Numbered from the stretch's first letter, positions 44,722 to 53,879 are shown. The stretch: 64,000 nucleotides of DNA from an uncultured Lachnospiraceae bacterium (GCA_910589635.1 CAJUTD010000002.1:1-64000); one strand, 5' to 3'. The notes: generated by a model from the sequence alone, not told the origin. Program-made: numbers and translations.

Positions 44722-45282
44722 ATGGCAGCAGGGAAAATATATTTTTTGGAAGATGCGGACGTCGGGCTTCGCACATTGGAGGAAGCGGATGCAGACGGCA
44801 ATTACCAAAATTGGTTTAATGACGCGCAAGTTTGTAAATACAATTCGCACCATAGATTTGCAATGGCAAAAGAAGAATTGCTGGCCTTTATCAGAAGCAG
44901 CCATAATTTGCGGGATGCGCTCATTTTGGCAGTGGAGAAAAAGGAAACGGAAGCGCATATTGGAAATATCTCGTTGCAGAACATCAATTATTTTGACCGG
45001 GCGGCGGAGATTTCCTTTATATTTGGAGACAAAGCAAATTGGGGGCAGGGGTATGCCGCCAAGGCGGCTCGCCTGTTAATCAATCATGCGTTCTTGCAGT
45101 TGGGGCTCAGGCGCATTTTCTTCGGTACGTCCGCGGCGAACCTTGCTATGCAGAAGGTGGGCGAAAAGCTCGGCTTTCGCAGAGAAGGCGTACGCCGGGA
45201 GGCGCTTTTTAAAGACGGCAGGTTTTATGATATTTACGAGTATGGGTTGTTGAAGGAAGAATGGGAGTGCGGGGATGTATAA
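44722..45282 (+). CDS. GNAT acetyltransferase, candidate PseH
   Basis: A 186-residue RimJ/RimL-type N-acetyltransferase (LRTLEEADADGNYQNWFND, IGNISLQNINYFDRAAEISF, and the acetyl-CoA motif WGQGYAAKAARLLI). Pse synthesis needs an N-acetyltransferase (PseH) acting on the 4-amino group of the sugar-nucleotide. This is the only GNAT among the Pse genes, so it is the best candidate. It overlaps the next gene by eight bases. GAGAGG lies 13 bp from the ATG, a weak ribosome binding site. The pairing with PseH is by position; the family is broad. Confidence 0.72.
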   Translation: MAAGKIYFLEDADVGLRTLEEADADGNYQNWFNDAQVCKYNSHHRFAMAKEELLAFIRSSHNLRDALILAVEKKETEAHIGNISLQNINYFDRAAEISFIFGDKANWGQGYAAKAARLLINHAFLQLGLRRIFFGTSAANLAMQKVGEKLGFRREGVRREALFKDGRFYDIYEYGLLKEEWECGDV

Positions 45283-46213
45283 AGTTGCGATTATAGGGGC
45301 GGGAAAGATCGCCTCGGGCTTTGACGCCCCGGACAGCCCGGATATTTTGACCCATGCGCACGCCTGCCGGCAAAGTCCGGCATTCTGCCTGGCGGGTTTT
45401 TATGACAGTGACCTTGGGCGTGCGAAAGAGGCGGCAAAGAAATGGGGCTGCCGCGCTTACCCGGCTTTGGAGGCTGCGCTGAGCGAGGCGGAGGTGGTAA
45501 TCTGCTGCGTGCCGGACGCATATCATGGACAGATGCTTATGGAAATCTCAAATTATCAGCCCAGGTTAGTGATCGCAGAAAAGCCTTTGGCAGTTTCCGT
45601 GACGGAGGGGGAAGCAATCCGGCGTATCTATCACGGCAGGATTCCGCTTCTTATAAACTACAGCCGGAGGTTCCTGCCGGAATTCCACAGCCTGCGGGAA
45701 GAAATCAGGCAGTATGGGAAGTTCCTAAAAGGCGTTGGGTATTACGGAAAAGGCGTTCTGCATAATGGCTCCCACATGATAGATTTGCTGGGGTTTCTAT
45801 TTGGCGGCGTGCAGTGTCTGGAAGTTTTTCCGGGGGAAATCCCTGATTTTGCAGGAGACGCCAGCAAGGATTTGGCGTTGCAGGTTCAGGGAGCGTTATT
45901 CTATATGCTTGCTGTCGACAGCAGGGCTGTTACCGTTTTTGAGCTGGAATTGTTTTTTGAGAAAGCGCGCGTGCGCATCTTAGACGGCGGCACGGTGATC
46001 GAGGCGTATGAGACAAAAGAATCTGCTGCATACCAGGGATATTATAATTACGCTCTTACGGAGCGCAGGAGCGTTAATTACAGCCAGGCTCTGGCAGGCC
46101 TGCTGGACAATGCGCAGAAATTCCTGGACAGCGGAGAGGAGTTAATGTGTTCGCTGGAGGATGGGCTGCATGTGCTGCGTCTGTGTACGCAGATAAAAGA
46201 GGAATCCTTATGA
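45275..46213 (+). CDS. Gfo/Idh/MocA-family oxidoreductase
   Basis: A 312-residue NAD(P)-dependent dehydrogenase. Rossmann start VAIIGAGKIASGF (residues 4-16), the family's EKPLAVS motif (about residue 106) and a candidate catalytic HNGSHMIDLL. Such enzymes oxidise the C3 hydroxyl of UDP-sugars or reduce keto-sugars. It overlaps the next gene by four bases, and with that gene and the DegT aminotransferase forms a coupled trio. It is not a known part of the plain Pse pathway. It may supply an extra amino-sugar or alter Pse; that is inference. Confidence 0.75.
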   Translation: MYKVAIIGAGKIASGFDAPDSPDILTHAHACRQSPAFCLAGFYDSDLGRAKEAAKKWGCRAYPALEAALSEAEVVICCVPDAYHGQMLMEISNYQPRLVIAEKPLAVSVTEGEAIRRIYHGRIPLLINYSRRFLPEFHSLREEIRQYGKFLKGVGYYGKGVLHNGSHMIDLLGFLFGGVQCLEVFPGEIPDFAGDASKDLALQVQGALFYMLAVDSRAVTVFELELFFEKARVRILDGGTVIEAYETKESAAYQGYYNYALTERRSVNYSQALAGLLDNAQKFLDSGEELMCSLEDGLHVLRLCTQIKEESL

Positions 46214-47349
46214 AAAAGTTATTGTTGTTTGCCAGAGACCCGGGCGGGGCGAATGTAATTGTGCCCATATATGAAAAGATAAAAGATAAATATGAGGTTT
46301 TGGTCTATGCCAAAGACTTTGCATGGAAACGTTTTGCAGATGCCAAGATACCGGCCGGGAATATAAAAGAGGAGTGCGGGGCGCAGTCTTCTGCGGACAT
46401 TTCAGGTTTCTTAAAGCGGCACAAGCCGGATATGTTGGTTACCGGCACGAGCCTTGACGATTTCACAGAGCGTTATCTGTGGAGAGCCGCAGCAGAACAG
46501 CAAATCAAATCCTTTGCCATTTTAGACCAGTGGATGAATCTGGGAATCCGTTTTTCTGACTGCGATTACAGCCAGGAGGAAAGGTACCGTGGGAATCCAC
46601 GGCATCCCTATCTGCCGTATCGGATTCTGGCGATGGATGAGTTAGCCGGGGAATTGTTGAAACAAGACGGTATCCATGCAGATAAGATTATTCTCACAGG
46701 GCAGCCGCATTTTGATACGGTTCGTGACAGGTTTCAGCGCGCCGGGCAGGTATATGGACAGGACAGATGCAATGTGGTCTTTGTGTCGGAACCGATCTAT
46801 CACGATTATGATCTTTGTGATGGGACAAAGCGGTATTGGGGCTACAATGAGCGGACAATTTTTGACAGCTTGTACCGCAGCCTGGAAAAAGCGGCGGCAG
46901 ATGCCCCGCGGCCAATCAGGCTGATTATCCGTCCACACCCCAGGGAGGACAGGAGATATTGGGAGGCCATGGCAGAGAAATATAACAATGATACCATCAC
47001 TATGACGGTAGACAGTGAAAACGACAGCTTTTCTTTGATGAAAAGTGCGGATTTGGTCTGTGGCATGTCTTCGATGTTCCTGTTGGAAGCTGTGATTTGT
47101 GGAAAACAGGTGTTGAGCATTATGATTGGCTTAAAGAGGGAGAATCCCTTTGTTTTAGATAAAATTGGACAGTGTAAGAGTATCTTATCGGAGGCAAAGC
47201 TGCAAGAGAAGATTAGAAAGGCTTTGCATAAGAGTGTTTATTTGGCTCTAAACGCAGGGGAGGGGGTATCTGCTTTCGGATATCCGAAAGGAGTTGTCAA
47301 AGCAACAGATGCGATTATACAGTTGATAGAGGAGGAAATGGCAGAATGA
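46210..47349 (+). CDS. Uncharacterised GT-B-like protein in the Pse block
   Basis: A 379-residue protein not assigned to a family. It starts LLLFARDPGGANVIVPIYEK and contains MLVTGTSLDDFTERYLW, FAILDQWMN, LIIRPHPREDRRYW and KSADLVCGMSSMFLLEAVIC. The last two fit the C-terminal half of GT-B-fold sugar transferases and PseG/epimerase-like proteins. It is coupled by four-base overlaps at both ends with an oxidoreductase and a DegT aminotransferase. The ATG at 46210 was chosen. It could be a transferase for the sugar made by its neighbours. Confidence 0.55.
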   Translation: MKKLLLFARDPGGANVIVPIYEKIKDKYEVLVYAKDFAWKRFADAKIPAGNIKEECGAQSSADISGFLKRHKPDMLVTGTSLDDFTERYLWRAAAEQQIKSFAILDQWMNLGIRFSDCDYSQEERYRGNPRHPYLPYRILAMDELAGELLKQDGIHADKIILTGQPHFDTVRDRFQRAGQVYGQDRCNVVFVSEPIYHDYDLCDGTKRYWGYNERTIFDSLYRSLEKAAADAPRPIRLIIRPHPREDRRYWEAMAEKYNNDTITMTVDSENDSFSLMKSADLVCGMSSMFLLEAVICGKQVLSIMIGLKRENPFVLDKIGQCKSILSEAKLQEKIRKALHKSVYLALNAGEGVSAFGYPKGVVKATDAIIQLIEEEMAE

Positions 47350-48638
47350 GTGTGTTGGCAATTAATGGCGGTGAAAAGGTCAGGACAAAATTATTCCCGG
47401 CGTACCGTGTGATTGGACAAGAGGAACAGCAGGCGGTTGCCAGGGTATTGGAGAGCGGCATACTCTCCAAGTACCTTGGATGCTGGGCAGACGATTTCTA
47501 TGGCGGGCCGCAGGTGCAGGCGATGGAGCGCGAGTGGGCAGAGTATTATGGCGTGAAACATGCCATTTCCGTGAATTCTGCCACGTCTGCGCTGTATTGC
47601 GCAGCGGGGGCAGTCGGCTTAGCGCCTGGAGACGAGGTAATCGTTTCACCTTATACGATGTGCGCTTCCGCTACGGCTCCCTTAATCTATAATGCCGTTC
47701 CGGTATTTGCGGATATCGAGTATGATTATTACTGTCTGGATGCGGATGATATTGAACGTAAAATTACAGATAAGACGAAGGCGGTTATCGTTGTGGACAT
47801 TTTGGGCCAGCCGTATAATGTGGCCAGAATTAATGAGATTGCGAAAAAGCATGGACTGTATATTATCGAGGACAATGCCCAGGCGCCGCTGGCAGCGTTT
47901 AATGGCCAATATGCGGGAACCTTTGGTGATATTGGTATTTTTTCGCTGAATTACCACAAGCATATCCATTGCGGAGAGGGCGGCATTCTGGTGACAAATG
48001 ATGATGGGCTTGCAGAGCGTATGCGCTTAATCCGCAACCACGCAGAGGCTGTAGTAGAGAATAAAGGCGTCACCAATCTTAATAATATGATTGGTTTTAA
48101 TTTCCGCATGACGGAAATAGAGGCGGCGATTACCAGGGAGCAATTGAAGAAATTGAGATGGCTGGTGGAAGAGCGCAGGAGAAACGTCCGTTATTTGGAA
48201 GAAAATCTGGCAGATATTCCGTTCCTCACGATGCCGGGAATCCGCGAGGGCTGCGAGCACTCTTATTATATCCACGCCATGAAATACGATGAGTACATGA
48301 CCGGCGTGCCCAGGGAAAAATTTGTGGCGGCGATGCAGGCGGAGCTGGCGCCCATTGAACTGAGGGAAGGCGAAGGGGTTAAAATAGGGCTTGGCTATTT
48401 AAAACCCTTATACGCGCAGCCGCTGTTCCGGCAAAAGACGGCTTATGGAAATACCGGTTATCCGTTTTCCCAGAGCGTAAGCTATGATGAGGGTATATGC
48501 CCGGTTTGTGAAAAAATCTGTAATTCAGAGACGATTTTCCATGAGCTGATGCGCCCCTTTATGAGCAGGGAAGACCTTGACGACGTGCTTGGCGCGTTCC
48601 ACAAGGTAGCGGATAATCTGGACGAGTTGAGAAGATAA
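47346..48638 (+). CDS. DegT/DnrJ/EryC1-family aminotransferase
   Basis: A 430-residue PLP-dependent sugar aminotransferase (SVNSATSALYCAAGAVGLA, VIVSPYTMCASATAP, AFNGQYAGTFGDIGIFSLN; predicted PLP lysine K205 in NYHKHIHCGEGG). It has a C-terminal extension past the usual 370-390 residues, including CPVCEKIC, a possible metal-binding Cys group. A second family member, at 52076, is the better match to PseC, so this one probably serves the oxidoreductase two genes upstream to make a 3-amino or other amino sugar. Confidence 0.78.
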   Translation: MSVLAINGGEKVRTKLFPAYRVIGQEEQQAVARVLESGILSKYLGCWADDFYGGPQVQAMEREWAEYYGVKHAISVNSATSALYCAAGAVGLAPGDEVIVSPYTMCASATAPLIYNAVPVFADIEYDYYCLDADDIERKITDKTKAVIVVDILGQPYNVARINEIAKKHGLYIIEDNAQAPLAAFNGQYAGTFGDIGIFSLNYHKHIHCGEGGILVTNDDGLAERMRLIRNHAEAVVENKGVTNLNNMIGFNFRMTEIEAAITREQLKKLRWLVEERRRNVRYLEENLADIPFLTMPGIREGCEHSYYIHAMKYDEYMTGVPREKFVAAMQAELAPIELREGEGVKIGLGYLKPLYAQPLFRQKTAYGNTGYPFSQSVSYDEGICPVCEKICNSETIFHELMRPFMSREDLDDVLGAFHKVADNLDELRR

Positions 48639-48670
48639 TGACGAAGCATTTTATACAAGGAGGGATTGCC

Positions 48671-49369
48671 ATGGCAGAGAAATGCCTTGCGGTGATTACT
48701 GCGCGGGGAGGGAGCAAACGTGTCCCGCGCAAAAATATTAAAGAGTTTTGCGGGGAGCCGATCATTGCATATTCCATCCGGGCGGCGCGGGGAAGCGGCG
48801 TCTTTGACGAGGTAATGGTATCTACGGATGATGAAGAGATTGCAGAAATTGCCAGGGGGCTCGGCGCACAAGTGCCTTTCCAGCGGTCGCCGGAGAATTC
48901 CGGGGATATGGCGATGACCCATGAGGTTGTGCTTGAGGTCTTGCGAAGGTATGAGGAGTTAGGCAAGAAATTTGATATTGTGTGCTGTATTTACCCGACC
49001 GCCCCGTTTCTCACGGCGTCGCGGTTAAGAGAGAGCATGGAAAAGTTACGGCAGGAGAAAGTAGACGGCGTTGTGCCGGTTGTCCGTTTTTCCTTTCCGC
49101 CGCAGCGGTGTTTTGTGATTAAGGAAGGACTGGTGTCCTATCAATGGCCGGAGAACCGATTGAAACGTTCCCAGGATCTTGAGCCTTACTACCATGACTG
49201 CGGGCAGTTTTATTTACTGCGCGTGGAGCCTTTTATCCGCGAGCAAAGTATGGTGTTAGCCAATACGGCGCCCATCATTCTGGACGAGAAAGAAGTGCAG
49301 GATATTGATACGCCGGAAGACTGGGAGATGGCACAGATGAAGTTTCGGCTGCTGCGTGGCGACAGTTAA
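48671..49369 (+). CDS. pseF: CMP-pseudaminic acid synthetase PseF
   Basis: A 232-residue CMP-nonulosonate cytidylyltransferase that activates pseudaminic acid with CTP. Motifs: VITARGGSKRVPRKNIKEF (residues 8-26), IYPTAPFLTASRLRESM, VVRFSFPPQRCFVI and DIDTPEDWEMAQ. AAGGAGG lies seven bases before the ATG at 48671; the ATG at 48638 overlaps the previous stop and would place the ribosome binding site inside the gene. pseI follows 20 bp downstream. Confidence 0.92.
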   Translation: MAEKCLAVITARGGSKRVPRKNIKEFCGEPIIAYSIRAARGSGVFDEVMVSTDDEEIAEIARGLGAQVPFQRSPENSGDMAMTHEVVLEVLRRYEELGKKFDIVCCIYPTAPFLTASRLRESMEKLRQEKVDGVVPVVRFSFPPQRCFVIKEGLVSYQWPENRLKRSQDLEPYYHDCGQFYLLRVEPFIREQSMVLANTAPIILDEKEVQDIDTPEDWEMAQMKFRLLRGDS

Positions 49370-49389
49370 GATGAAATGGAGGATGGGCA

Positions 49390-50448
49390 ATGGAGAGGAT
49401 AAAGGTTGGGAACAGGGAAATCGGGGCGGGACGCCCCGCGTATGTGATTGCAGAGATGTCGGCAAACCATGCCGGGAGTCTTGCACGTGCCAAAGAAATT
49501 ATTCACGCGGCAAAGGAATCCGGTGCAGACTGTATAAAGCTCCAAACCTACACGCCGGATACCCTGACAATCGACTGTGATAATTCCTATTTTCAAATAG
49601 CGGATGGGACTTGGGGCGGCGAAAACTTGTACCATTTATATGGGAAGGCGTATACGCCCTGGGAGTGGCAGGGAGAACTCAAGGATGAGGCAGGGCGAGT
49701 GGGCATTGACTTTCTGTCTACGCCTTTTGATACAACGTCGGTAAATTTCCTGGAAGATTTGGGCGTTGATTTTTATAAGATTGCCTCCTTCGAGCTTGTG
49801 GATTTGCCGCTTATTTCCTATGTTGCTTCCAAAGGCAAGCCGATGATCATGTCGACTGGAATGAGCTCGATCGGTGAAATAGAAGATGCGGTGAAGACGG
49901 TGCGGGATGCAGGGAATGAGCAGCTTATACTGCTTCGCTGCGCCAGCGCATATCCGGCGATTACCGATGATATGAATTTAAAAACAATGCAGAATATGGC
50001 GGAAGTATTTGACGTTCCAGTGGGGCTTTCCGACCATTCCATGGGTTCGGTGGGCGCCATTACAGCGGTCGCGCTGGGGGCTTCTGTCATTGAAAAGCAT
50101 TTCTGTCTGGACCGTGCAATTGAGAACCCGGATTCTTCTTTTTCTATGAATCCCCAGGAATTTTCCCAGATGGTAAAGGATATCCGACAGGCGCAGCGGG
50201 CAATTGGGCATGTTAAATACGGCGTTACGGAACAGGAAAAGTCCAATATTGTCTTTCGGCGTTCCATTTTTTGCGTACAGGATGTTAAGAAAGGGGAGAA
50301 GCTCACCGAAGAAAATATCAGGATTATCCGTCCTGGGTATGGCATGGCGCCCAAATACTATGGGCAGGTATTAGGGCAAGTGGCGCTTACAGATATCGCG
50401 CGGGGCACGCCGCTTGCATTTGGCATGATAGGGGAGGCGATGGAATAA
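49390..50448 (+). CDS. pseI: Pseudaminic acid synthase PseI
   Basis: A 352-residue NeuB-family enzyme that joins 2,4-diacetamido-2,4,6-trideoxy-altrose with phosphoenolpyruvate to give pseudaminic acid. The TIM-barrel half has VIAEMSANHAGSLARAKEII, ESGADCIKLQTYTPDTLT, DFLSTPFDTTSVNFLEDL and GLSDHSMGSVGAITAVALG. The C-terminal SAF (antifreeze-like) domain starts about residue 288 (RRSIFCVQDVKKGEKLTEEN). The product fits PseI rather than NeuB or LegI because its neighbours are PseB, PseC, PseF and PseG. The stop overlaps the next ATG by one base. Confidence 0.94.
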   Translation: MERIKVGNREIGAGRPAYVIAEMSANHAGSLARAKEIIHAAKESGADCIKLQTYTPDTLTIDCDNSYFQIADGTWGGENLYHLYGKAYTPWEWQGELKDEAGRVGIDFLSTPFDTTSVNFLEDLGVDFYKIASFELVDLPLISYVASKGKPMIMSTGMSSIGEIEDAVKTVRDAGNEQLILLRCASAYPAITDDMNLKTMQNMAEVFDVPVGLSDHSMGSVGAITAVALGASVIEKHFCLDRAIENPDSSFSMNPQEFSQMVKDIRQAQRAIGHVKYGVTEQEKSNIVFRRSIFCVQDVKKGEKLTEENIRIIRPGYGMAPKYYGQVLGQVALTDIARGTPLAFGMIGEAME

Positions 50449-51059
50449 TGTCTGAGAGTATCCTTTATCTTACAAATAATGAAAATACTTTAGGATTCTT
50501 TGCATGGCTGAAAGAGAGATATACTGCCAAATTTTGTAGCGACGCATTGTGTCTGTCTCAGCTTGAGCAGTTTAAACCGGATATTGTTATCAGTTATAAT
50601 TATAAATATATTATCGGCCGGGAATTGATTGAATATATGGAAGGGCGGATGATTAATCTCCATATTTCACTGTTGCCCTGGAACCGGGGAGCCAACCCGA
50701 ATTTTTGGAGTTTTATGGACGATACGCCCAAAGGCGTTACCATCCACCAGATCAATGCAGGATTGGATAAAGGGAAGATTCTTTGTCAGAAGGAGTGTTT
50801 CTTTGATGCCAAAAAAGAGACTTTTTTATCCACTTATGACAAGTTAAACGAGGCGATCGTCACTTTATTTCAGGAAAATTGCGAGGACATCATCGGGGGA
50901 CGGATTGCGCCAAAAGAGCAGCCCCCGGGAGGCAGTTACCATTCTGTAAAGGAGTTTGAGGAAGTCAAATCGCAGCTGGATTTTGCATGGTCTGATAATA
51001 TTGCTTTGGTGCAGTCAAAATATAAAACGTACAAGGAAACAGAGATGAAAAGAGAGTAA
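50448..51059 (+). CDS. Formyltransferase-like protein in the Pse block
   Basis: A 203-residue protein with the Fmt-type formyltransferase core: NLHISLLPWNRGANPNFWSF (H and the LP-x-x-RG motif, about residues 72-91) and GVTIHQINAGLDKGKIL with a candidate catalytic D. The family transfers a formyl group from N10-formyl-tetrahydrofolate to an amino-sugar. Placed between pseI and pseG, it may replace or add an N-formyl group on Pse. Coupled to pseI by an ATAATG overlap. Confidence 0.78.
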   Translation: MSESILYLTNNENTLGFFAWLKERYTAKFCSDALCLSQLEQFKPDIVISYNYKYIIGRELIEYMEGRMINLHISLLPWNRGANPNFWSFMDDTPKGVTIHQINAGLDKGKILCQKECFFDAKKETFLSTYDKLNEAIVTLFQENCEDIIGGRIAPKEQPPGGSYHSVKEFEEVKSQLDFAWSDNIALVQSKYKTYKETEMKRE

Positions 51060-51061
51060 CG

Positions 51062-52066
51062 ATGTTGTATATTAGAGTTGATATGAATAATCGTATTGCC
51101 ACTGGGCATGTAATGCGCTGCCTGTCCGTGGCAGACGCGGCAAAAACGCTGGGTGAAGAAGTAACATTTCTTCTTGCTGATAACCAGGCGGCGGGGCTGG
51201 TCAGAAAGCGCGGGCATCATGCCGTTGTGCTGAATACGCCTTGGGATGATATGGCGGCGGAGCTTCCCAAATTGAGGGATATGATTTGGGATTATGGTAT
51301 CGAAAGGATTCTCATTGACAGTTACCAGGTGACGCCCTCGTATCTGGGGGAATTGAAAAAGTATACGGAAGTCTTTTACCTGGATGATTTGAATGCATTC
51401 CATTATCCGGTGGACGGGCTGATATGCTATGCCAATTATTGGCAGAGATTCCAGTACGAGGAGAACTACACGGATACGAAACTGTTTCTGGGAACGCAGT
51501 ACATACCGCTGGGGGAATCTTTTTCCCACTGTGGCCCCAAGGAAATAAAGCCAGGCGTGGAGCATTTACTGTTGCTCTCCGGGGGATCAGACCCTTATGA
51601 TATCCTGGCTGGTATGCTTAGACAGATTCACAGGGAGAGATACAGAAAGATCAGTGTAATATGTGGTGTTTACTATCCCAAATACAAGGAATTATGTGAT
51701 AAATACCAGAAGGATGAAAATATCAGCATCTACCAGGGCGTCCCGGATATGGTGCGTTTTATGCAGGAGGCAGATCTCGCTGTCTCCGCAGGAGGCACGA
51801 CGCTTTATGAATTGTGTGCCGCGGGAACGCCTGCCATATCTTATTCCTTTGCGGATAACCAGTTAGGCAATGTGGAAAAATTCGAGGAGGACGGTATGAT
51901 TTCTTATGCCGGGGATTTGCGGCGCGATCCTGTGGCGGAACACGTTGCCGCGTATCTCGATTATTTTGGGCAGAACCGGCAAGTGCGCGGGGAGCGGTCA
52001 TTAAAAATGCAGGAATTGGTAGATGGAAAAGGCGCTTTACGCATTGCAAGGGCGTTGATGGAATAG
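51062..52066 (+). CDS. pseG: UDP-sugar hydrolase PseG
   Basis: PseG cleaves UDP from UDP-2,4-diacetamido-2,4,6-trideoxy-beta-L-altrose before PseI acts. The 334-residue product has the expected GT-B-like start (IRVDMNNRIATGHVMRCLSV with catalytic H17) and the UDP-binding half (LLLSGGSDPYD, ADLAVSAGGTTLYELCAAG, and SYSFADNQLGNVEKF). It directly follows the formyltransferase-like gene. Confidence 0.92.
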   Translation: MLYIRVDMNNRIATGHVMRCLSVADAAKTLGEEVTFLLADNQAAGLVRKRGHHAVVLNTPWDDMAAELPKLRDMIWDYGIERILIDSYQVTPSYLGELKKYTEVFYLDDLNAFHYPVDGLICYANYWQRFQYEENYTDTKLFLGTQYIPLGESFSHCGPKEIKPGVEHLLLLSGGSDPYDILAGMLRQIHRERYRKISVICGVYYPKYKELCDKYQKDENISIYQGVPDMVRFMQEADLAVSAGGTTLYELCAAGTPAISYSFADNQLGNVEKFEEDGMISYAGDLRRDPVAEHVAAYLDYFGQNRQVRGERSLKMQELVDGKGALRIARALME

Positions 52067-52075
52067 TGGGGGTTT

Positions 52076-53206
52076 ATGATGATACCATATGGAAGGCAGA
52101 TTATAGAAGACGATGATATACAGGCAGTGGTGGATGTGCTGAAATCAGACTACCTCACCACAGGGCCCAAGATTGCAGAATTTGAAAAGAGTGTGGCAGA
52201 TTATGTGGGCTCGAAGTATGCGGTGGCAGTTTCTAACGGTACGGCAGCTCTGCATGCGGCATGTTTTGCAGCGGGAATCGGCGCGGGGGACGAGGTCATT
52301 ACCACGCCGATTACTTTTGCGGCGTCAGCAAATTGTGTGCTGTATTGCGGCGGCAAACCGGTGTTTGCCGATATTGACCCGCAGACATACAACATAGATG
52401 CAGAGGATATTAAGAGGAAAATAACCGCCAGGACGAAGGCGATTATACCGGTGCATTTGGCAGGGCAGCCCTGTGATATGGATGCTATCCATAAGATTGC
52501 CGAAGAATACCGTCTTACGGTAATAGAGGATGGCGCACACGCCCTGGGTTCCGTCTATAAGGGGAAGAAAATTGGCGCACTTTCGGATATGACGACGTTC
52601 AGTTTCCATCCGGTAAAGCCCATTACCACCGGCGAGGGTGGTATGGTTGTCACTGACGACGAACAACTGTACCAAAAGCTTGTGCTTTTCCGCAGCCACG
52701 GGATAACAAGGGATGCGTCGCTGTTGACCGAGGATGGCGGGCCGTGGTTTTATCAGCAATTGGAACTCGGCTATAATTATCGGATTACGGATATCCAATG
52801 TGCGTTAGGATATTCACAGATGAAGAAATTGCAGCGTTTTATCGGACGCAGGCGTGAATTGGCGGCGCGGTATGATGAAGCGTTAAAGGATTGTCCGCAT
52901 CTTTTGCTGCCATATCAGCTTCCGCAGACAGACAGCGGCTATCATCTCTATATTATTCAGGTGACGGACTGTGACAGGAGACAAGTTTTTGAAGAACTGC
53001 GCGAAAAAGGCATTGGGGTCAATGTGCATTATATCCCGGTGTATTATCATCCTTATTACCGTGAACATGGTTACCGGGACGTTTGTTGTCCCCATGCGGA
53101 GCAGCTCTATCAGCGGATGATCAGTATTCCGCTTCATGCGGGTATGACGGACGCGGAGCAGGATTACGTGGTAAAATGTATCAAGGAAACAGTGGGATTT
53201 ATTTAA
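52076..53206 (+). CDS. pseC: UDP-4-amino sugar aminotransferase PseC
   Basis: A 376-residue DegT-family enzyme that adds an amino group at C4 of the PseB product, with PLP and glutamate. Motifs: TTGPKIAEFEKSVADYVGSK, AVSNGTAALHAACFAAGIG, HPVKPITTGEGGMVVTDD with predicted PLP lysine K181, and NYRITDIQCALGYSQM. It is close in length and lysine position to Campylobacter PseC (K183). Either ATG (52076 or 52079) could start it. Last gene of the Pse block; no terminator was seen after it. Confidence 0.92.
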   Translation: MMIPYGRQIIEDDDIQAVVDVLKSDYLTTGPKIAEFEKSVADYVGSKYAVAVSNGTAALHAACFAAGIGAGDEVITTPITFAASANCVLYCGGKPVFADIDPQTYNIDAEDIKRKITARTKAIIPVHLAGQPCDMDAIHKIAEEYRLTVIEDGAHALGSVYKGKKIGALSDMTTFSFHPVKPITTGEGGMVVTDDEQLYQKLVLFRSHGITRDASLLTEDGGPWFYQQLELGYNYRITDIQCALGYSQMKKLQRFIGRRRELAARYDEALKDCPHLLLPYQLPQTDSGYHLYIIQVTDCDRRQVFEELREKGIGVNVHYIPVYYHPYYREHGYRDVCCPHAEQLYQRMISIPLHAGMTDAEQDYVVKCIKETVGFI

Positions 53207-53219
53207 TTTTAAAACAACC

Positions 53220-53247
53220 TAATGAAAAACAACTTTCTTTACGATAT
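53220..53247 (+). promoter_or_regulatory. Possible sigma-28-like promoter before the 121-aa gene
   Basis: ACGATAT at 53241-53247 resembles the CCGATAT/CCGATAA -10 of the two sigma-28 promoters in this window. The region 17-20 bases upstream (TAATGAAA from 53220) is a poor -35 match. It lies in an AT-rich 79-bp gap between pseC and the next gene. Confidence 0.4.
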
Positions 53248-53285
53248 ATATATCAGAGTATTTTACAAGAAAGGACGAAGATATC

Positions 53286-53651
53286 ATGGAAGATAATCGT
53301 AAAGAGCAAGCAGAGGCTTTGGAAGCGTTAAAGGATTATAATCCCAAGGTCTGTAAAGCATTGAAAGAGGTCATTCCCGAGGTCAAGGGAGAGCGCAAGG
53401 AAGACACTCAGGAATATCTGGACTATATTTTTAAAGGGATTAACTGGGAGCTTCAGGTAGTCAACGGCACAATGACGCTTTTGAATGAGAAAGAGGAGCA
53501 GGTATCGAAGGATGACCTGAATGAGATAGTAGTTCAGATTAACGATGCCTATACGTCTAAGGATGATAACAAGCTCGCACAGATTATGGAAGAAAAACTG
53601 CTGCCGTTTGTGGAGAAGTTAGGTACATATATTGAGAAAGCCCTGGCATAG
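53286..53651 (+). CDS. Small helical acidic protein, unknown function
   Basis: A 121-residue protein that is predicted soluble and helical, rich in E, K and D, with no signal peptide, membrane segment, cysteine motif or recognised domain. A probable binding surface is the segment IFKGINWELQVVNGTMTLLN. AAAGGACGAAG precedes the ATG. It sits alone between the Pse operon and a structured RNA element. Its size and charge recall a small chaperone or adaptor; no function is assigned. Confidence 0.6.
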   Translation: MEDNRKEQAEALEALKDYNPKVCKALKEVIPEVKGERKEDTQEYLDYIFKGINWELQVVNGTMTLLNEKEEQVSKDDLNEIVVQINDAYTSKDDNKLAQIMEEKLLPFVEKLGTYIEKALA

Positions 53652-53707
53652 AGGGAAGAGAATATTTCATACAACAGATAGGGAGTTTCATAGAACTTAA
53701 TTTCTGT

Positions 53708-53801
53708 TGTGCTATATTTGGTGAGATATGTTTGAAAGCGTGAAAATTATCATGGATGATAAGCGAAGTACAAGGATGTAGACAGCGAAACGTATAGCAC
53801 A
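53708..53801 (+). ncRNA. Candidate structured RNA element
   Basis: TGTGCTATA (53708-53716) pairs with TATAGCACA (53793-53801) as an outer stem. Inside are TTATCA-TGGA-TGATAA (six-base stem and tetraloop) and a GTACA-AGGA-TGTAGAC hairpin, giving a three-way junction, with GAAAGCG and GCGAAACG flanking. A terminator follows within 10 bp (53811-53853), before the LicD gene. This is the layout of a riboswitch or attenuator, or a small RNA with its own terminator. No known class was recognised. Confidence 0.45.
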
Positions 53802-53810
53802 GTTTATAAA

Positions 53811-53853
53811 AAGTTCATGGTAAGGGAATGATAATTCTGCCATGGGCTTTTTT
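53811..53853 (+). terminator. Intrinsic terminator upstream of the LicD gene
   Basis: AAGTTCATGG (53811-53820) pairs with CCATGGGCTT (53840-53849) with two G-U wobbles, extended inside by GGAAT/ATTCT, followed by a run of six Ts. It is 27 bp before the LicD ATG and on the same strand, so it must be bypassed for read-through. It either ends a short upstream transcript or controls LicD expression. Confidence 0.75.
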
Positions 53854-53879
53854 ATCTTATAGAATTTGGAAGGTAATGT

